This document shows, piece by piece, positions 61,899 to 64,000 of a DNA stretch of 64,000 nucleotides; within the stretch, counting starts at the first letter, position 1; every line of letters begins with the position of its first letter. The notes below the pieces were generated by a model. That model was not told the origin of the DNA, did not search any database, and was given only the letters and a program-made list of their open reading frames with translations. A program made the position numbers and the translations under genes. Source of the DNA: Sphingomonas yabuuchiae (GTDB lineage Bacteria; Pseudomonadota; Alphaproteobacteria; Sphingomonadales; Sphingomonadaceae). The stretch spans positions 434,001-498,000 of the forward strand of contig NZ_JACHNX010000001.1 in assembly GCF_014199595.1 (NCBI RefSeq). The letters run 5' to 3'.

Positions 61899-62627
61899 TC
61901 ACCCCCTCGTCCGGTAGGGATCGTGGCTGGACGCCGACGGGCCGGGATCGGCATCGCGCGGATCGCGTCCTTCCTCGATGGCCTTCAGCTGGGCGGCGAG
62001 GCGGACGCATTCGCGGTAGACGTAGGCTTCGGTCCTGTAGATCGGTTCCACGCCTCCGATGAGCCGCTCCTGTTTCTTCTGGCGGCAGTAGCTCGCGTCC
62101 GGGAGAACGTCGCCGATCTGATTGCAGGAGAAGCCGAACCACCACGCGTCGGCGTGGCCCTGGCCCTTTGCAGCCTCGTTCTCGTAAACCGTCTGCCTGT
62201 GCGATCGCGATACGACGCGTTCGCGCTTCTCCCGGCCGGACGGATGGCAGATCGAAACGTCTTCCGGTTCGGAGGCTCGGCAGGCAGCGGCATAGTCGAT
62301 TCCGCCGTGCACGCCGATGAGGAGATCATTGAGGGAACCGGTGCCGCGACCGAACATCGGATGACCGGGCGGGACCGACACGTATCCGGCGAGATACTTG
62401 CCGAGCGGCGAACGGCGCATGATGCAGCCGTAGCCGGTGGGCATGTCGGTCCAGCTGATCTTGTCCGCCTCCTCGCTCCACGGTCCCGATCCGACGGGAT
62501 GCACCGCCGGCACGTGGAAGACGGCATCGACCTGAACGAGGTCGCCGCCTCCCGCCATCGTCCGGGTCATGGACCGGGGAGCGTCGGTGATGGTGATCTC
62601 GTTGCGGCTCTTCTTCGGCATTGGCAT
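61899..62627 (-). CDS. conserved phage/plasmid-type protein of unknown function
   Basis: 242 aa from MPMPKKSRNEITITDAPRS at 62627. The centre has VSVPPGHPMFGRG, then VHGGIDYA and later DAWWFGFSCNQIGDVLPD. This series (GHP...HGGxxY...WWFGFDCxxxxDxxP) is a pattern I know from many phage and mobile-element proteins, without a known activity. Cys and His in fixed places hint at metal binding. First gene of the minus-strand run; the 247-bp space to the divergent regulator holds both promoters. Confidence 0.7.
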   Translation of the reverse strand: MPMPKKSRNEITITDAPRSMTRTMAGGGDLVQVDAVFHVPAVHPVGSGPWSEEADKISWTDMPTGYGCIMRRSPLGKYLAGYVSVPPGHPMFGRGTGSLNDLLIGVHGGIDYAAACRASEPEDVSICHPSGREKRERVVSRSHRQTVYENEAAKGQGHADAWWFGFSCNQIGDVLPDASYCRQKKQERLIGGVEPIYRTEAYVYRECVRLAAQLKAIEEGRDPRDADPGPSASSHDPYRTRG

Positions 62628-62874
62628 GTCTTCCCATCTCGTTGTCAGGCTTCGACGAGATGTGCAGACGTGGCTTCTTATCCAAACGATAGAGCGGATC
62701 AGTTTGCCAGGAACGAGGATCAGTTTGTCGGCGCCGTCGCTCCGATCACGGACTTGGCGGATCGGCTTGGCTTTACCGCTATGATCGCGACTGAAAATTG
62801 TGAGGTTGTAAGCCGTCGCGGTCGGTGACCGAAAGTTTCGGTCGAACCCGGGAAACACTTTTCCGATCGATCCC

Positions 62875-63183
62875 GTGAGCGAAATCAGGGCCACCCTTTC
62901 GCAGGAGGACGCGCCGCGAGTTTGGAGACGGGCCGATCCAGGTCAAGCGGATGGCGATGCTCACGGGCGTCAACTCGCGCACGGTCAGGAAACAGCTGCA
63001 GTCGGACAACGGCCCGAACGGCGCGGGGCTGGTCGTCCTTATGCGGCACTCCGAGCAGGTGACGAGCGCGGTGCTGGGCCTCGCGGACAGGCGCGAGACA
63101 CGCCGCGGGTTGCGGAGGAAGGCATGCGGCGCCATCTGCGCGCTTCACTGCACGCGATTCTCGGCCACCTATGTCTGGACTGA
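62875..63183 (+). pseudogene. short DNA-binding protein with two compensating frameshifts
   Basis: GTG start at 62875 gives MSEIRATLSQEDAP in one frame. From about 62915 the protein-like text continues one base later (EFGDGPIQVKRMAMLTGVNSR, then NGPNGAGLVVLMRHSEQV and AVLGLADR), a helix-turn-helix protein of the type often found on sphingomonad mobile elements. From about 63105 the original frame resumes (MRRHLRASLHAILGHL) and stops at 63183. The total fits one ~102-aa gene with a +1 and a -1 shift. Either a pseudogene or two sequence errors. Confidence 0.5.
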
Positions 63184-63339
63184 CCGCGATCTGGCCGCTG
63201 GCGGCCGATATTCCGCACTCGTCCGGATCGGGTGTGTCGATCTGACCAGTGGGGACACTTTGCAACCTTGCCGCCGGTCCGTCCTCTGCTATCAAAGACT
63301 TGCGGTCCGCGATGGGGGAATTGGCCGCGGGGGGATCAG

Positions 63340-64000
63340 GTGCTCGACAGAATCGGAGCGTTTCTGGGCCGGACCGGCGAGTCCAGCCATGCATACGACG
63401 TGTCCACGGAGACGTTCGTCCAGCCGCGTCTCGACCGGTTGGCGACCGACCTCCACCTCGAGCGCGACGGACTTTCCCGCGGTGCGGACGAGGAGCCCTC
63501 GAACGAACGCACGGAGTTCGACCTCGTGGAGACGCGGATCGTCGATAGGATCGAGAGGGAGCGCGCCAACGCGGACAACCAGTTCCGCGATATGATGAAC
63601 ACCTACCGCGACCGCATCTTCGATCTCGAGTTCGACACCAAGGTGAGCCAGATCCGTTCTGCGGCTGACATCGGCGTGGCGGCGATCGAGGGCGAGGCGG
63701 CGAAAGGCGTGGATCGGCTCAACCCGCTGCGTCGGGACATGCTCGAAGCGGAGCGTCATCTGACGACGTTCCGCCAGAAGCACGGAATTGATCGACCGGC
63801 CGACTATCCACGCACGTCGGGTCAGCGGTGGTTCCTGTATGGCGTCCTGTTCGTCGTGCTGATCGTCGAGATGCTTCTGAACGGCGTGTTCTTCGCCGAA
63901 GGCAGTCCGCTCGGGCTTGTCGGGGGCTGGTTCCAGGCGGCCATCTTTGCCGCACTTAACATCGGTATTGGTTGGGGGGGCGGCCGGGTCGGCACGACGC
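63340..64000 (+). CDS. membrane protein of unknown function, cut by the window end
   Basis: Open from a GTG at 63340 (GGGGGG upstream) to the end, at least 220 aa, with no stop. Residues 1-160 are charged and helical (EFDLVETRIVDRIERERANAD; DRIFDLEFDTKVSQIRSAADI, likely coiled coil). Two hydrophobic helices follow at about 167-190 (WFLYGVLFVVLIVEMLLNGVFF) and 198-217 (GLVGGWFQAAIFAALNIGI). The cytoplasmic coil plus C-terminal membrane hairpin is a layout seen in some membrane-attached effectors, but no family is recognised. Confidence 0.7.
   Translation, partial: MLDRIGAFLGRTGESSHAYDVSTETFVQPRLDRLATDLHLERDGLSRGADEEPSNERTEFDLVETRIVDRIERERANADNQFRDMMNTYRDRIFDLEFDTKVSQIRSAADIGVAAIEGEAAKGVDRLNPLRRDMLEAERHLTTFRQKHGIDRPADYPRTSGQRWFLYGVLFVVLIVEMLLNGVFFAEGSPLGLVGGWFQAAIFAALNIGIGWGGGRVGTT

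Overview
The window is high-GC chromosomal DNA of an alphaproteobacterium, almost certainly a sphingomonad (Sphingomonas or a close relative). The basis is the protein sequences (ATP synthase, RpoA, ribosomal proteins, ParC, DprA, PriA), the atpHAGDC order with extra small genes inside it, a TonB-dependent receptor typical of glycan-using sphingomonads, and several families of dispersed intergenic palindromes. No database search was run; all names come from reading the translations.

Layout. 1-7.5 kb: Sel1-type protein end, small membrane protein, topA, GNAT acetyltransferase, dprA, plsY, murI and an Ada-like regulator that lacks its C-terminal methyltransferase domain. 7.7-13.4 kb: F1 ATP synthase genes atpH-atpA-atpG-[lipoprotein]-atpD-[small Cys protein]-atpC, ending in a terminator. 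13.6-20.3 kb: priA, a GAF/PAS/GGDEF diguanylate cyclase, a candidate structured RNA with a strong terminator, an OmpR-type two-component pair and a small membrane protein. 20.4-25 kb: rpsM-rpsK-rpoA-rplQ with stem-loops in the spacers, then guaA. 25-33 kb: MFS transporter, uppP, BCCT transporter, TonB-dependent receptor, tRNA-Arg(UCU), queuosine-precursor transporter and a 214-bp palindrome. 33.5-38.3 kb: purC-purS-purQ, a small secreted protein and parC. 38.4-44.6 kb: GGDEF/EAL protein, a minus-strand DUF1285-CoA pyrophosphatase-CCA transferase run, GNAT, folB and an unknown secreted protein. 44.8-47.4 kb: tonB-exbB-exbD-exbD, the energiser for the TonB receptor upstream, followed by a hexanucleotide repeat encoding (Lys-Pro)10(Glu-Pro)9.

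From about 48.5 kb the window becomes accessory: no core genes, longer non-coding gaps and visible decay. It holds a TniQ-like gene coupled to the last ~60 codons of a TniB-like ATPase. That remnant abuts the last ~115 codons of an error-prone polymerase dnaE2 on the opposite strand, so a Tn7/Tn5053-type element or a deletion has destroyed both genes. Next comes a 2.5-kb block (subtilase lipoprotein, DUF2975-like membrane protein, small XRE regulator) bounded by 43-bp inverted repeats. It is followed by a second, larger subtilase with a beta-rich C-terminus and three small secreted or lipoproteins. The last 5 kb hold unrecognised genes: a two-TM protein, a three-gene minus-strand run whose first member resembles a phage/plasmid conserved protein, a short regulator with two compensating frameshifts, and a membrane protein that runs off the window.

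The clearest leads for novelty are the repeat-bounded subtilase/DUF2975/XRE block, the tniB/dnaE2 junction, the KP/EP repeat ORF behind exbD, the candidate RNA at 17.6 kb and the unknown gene run at 60-64 kb.
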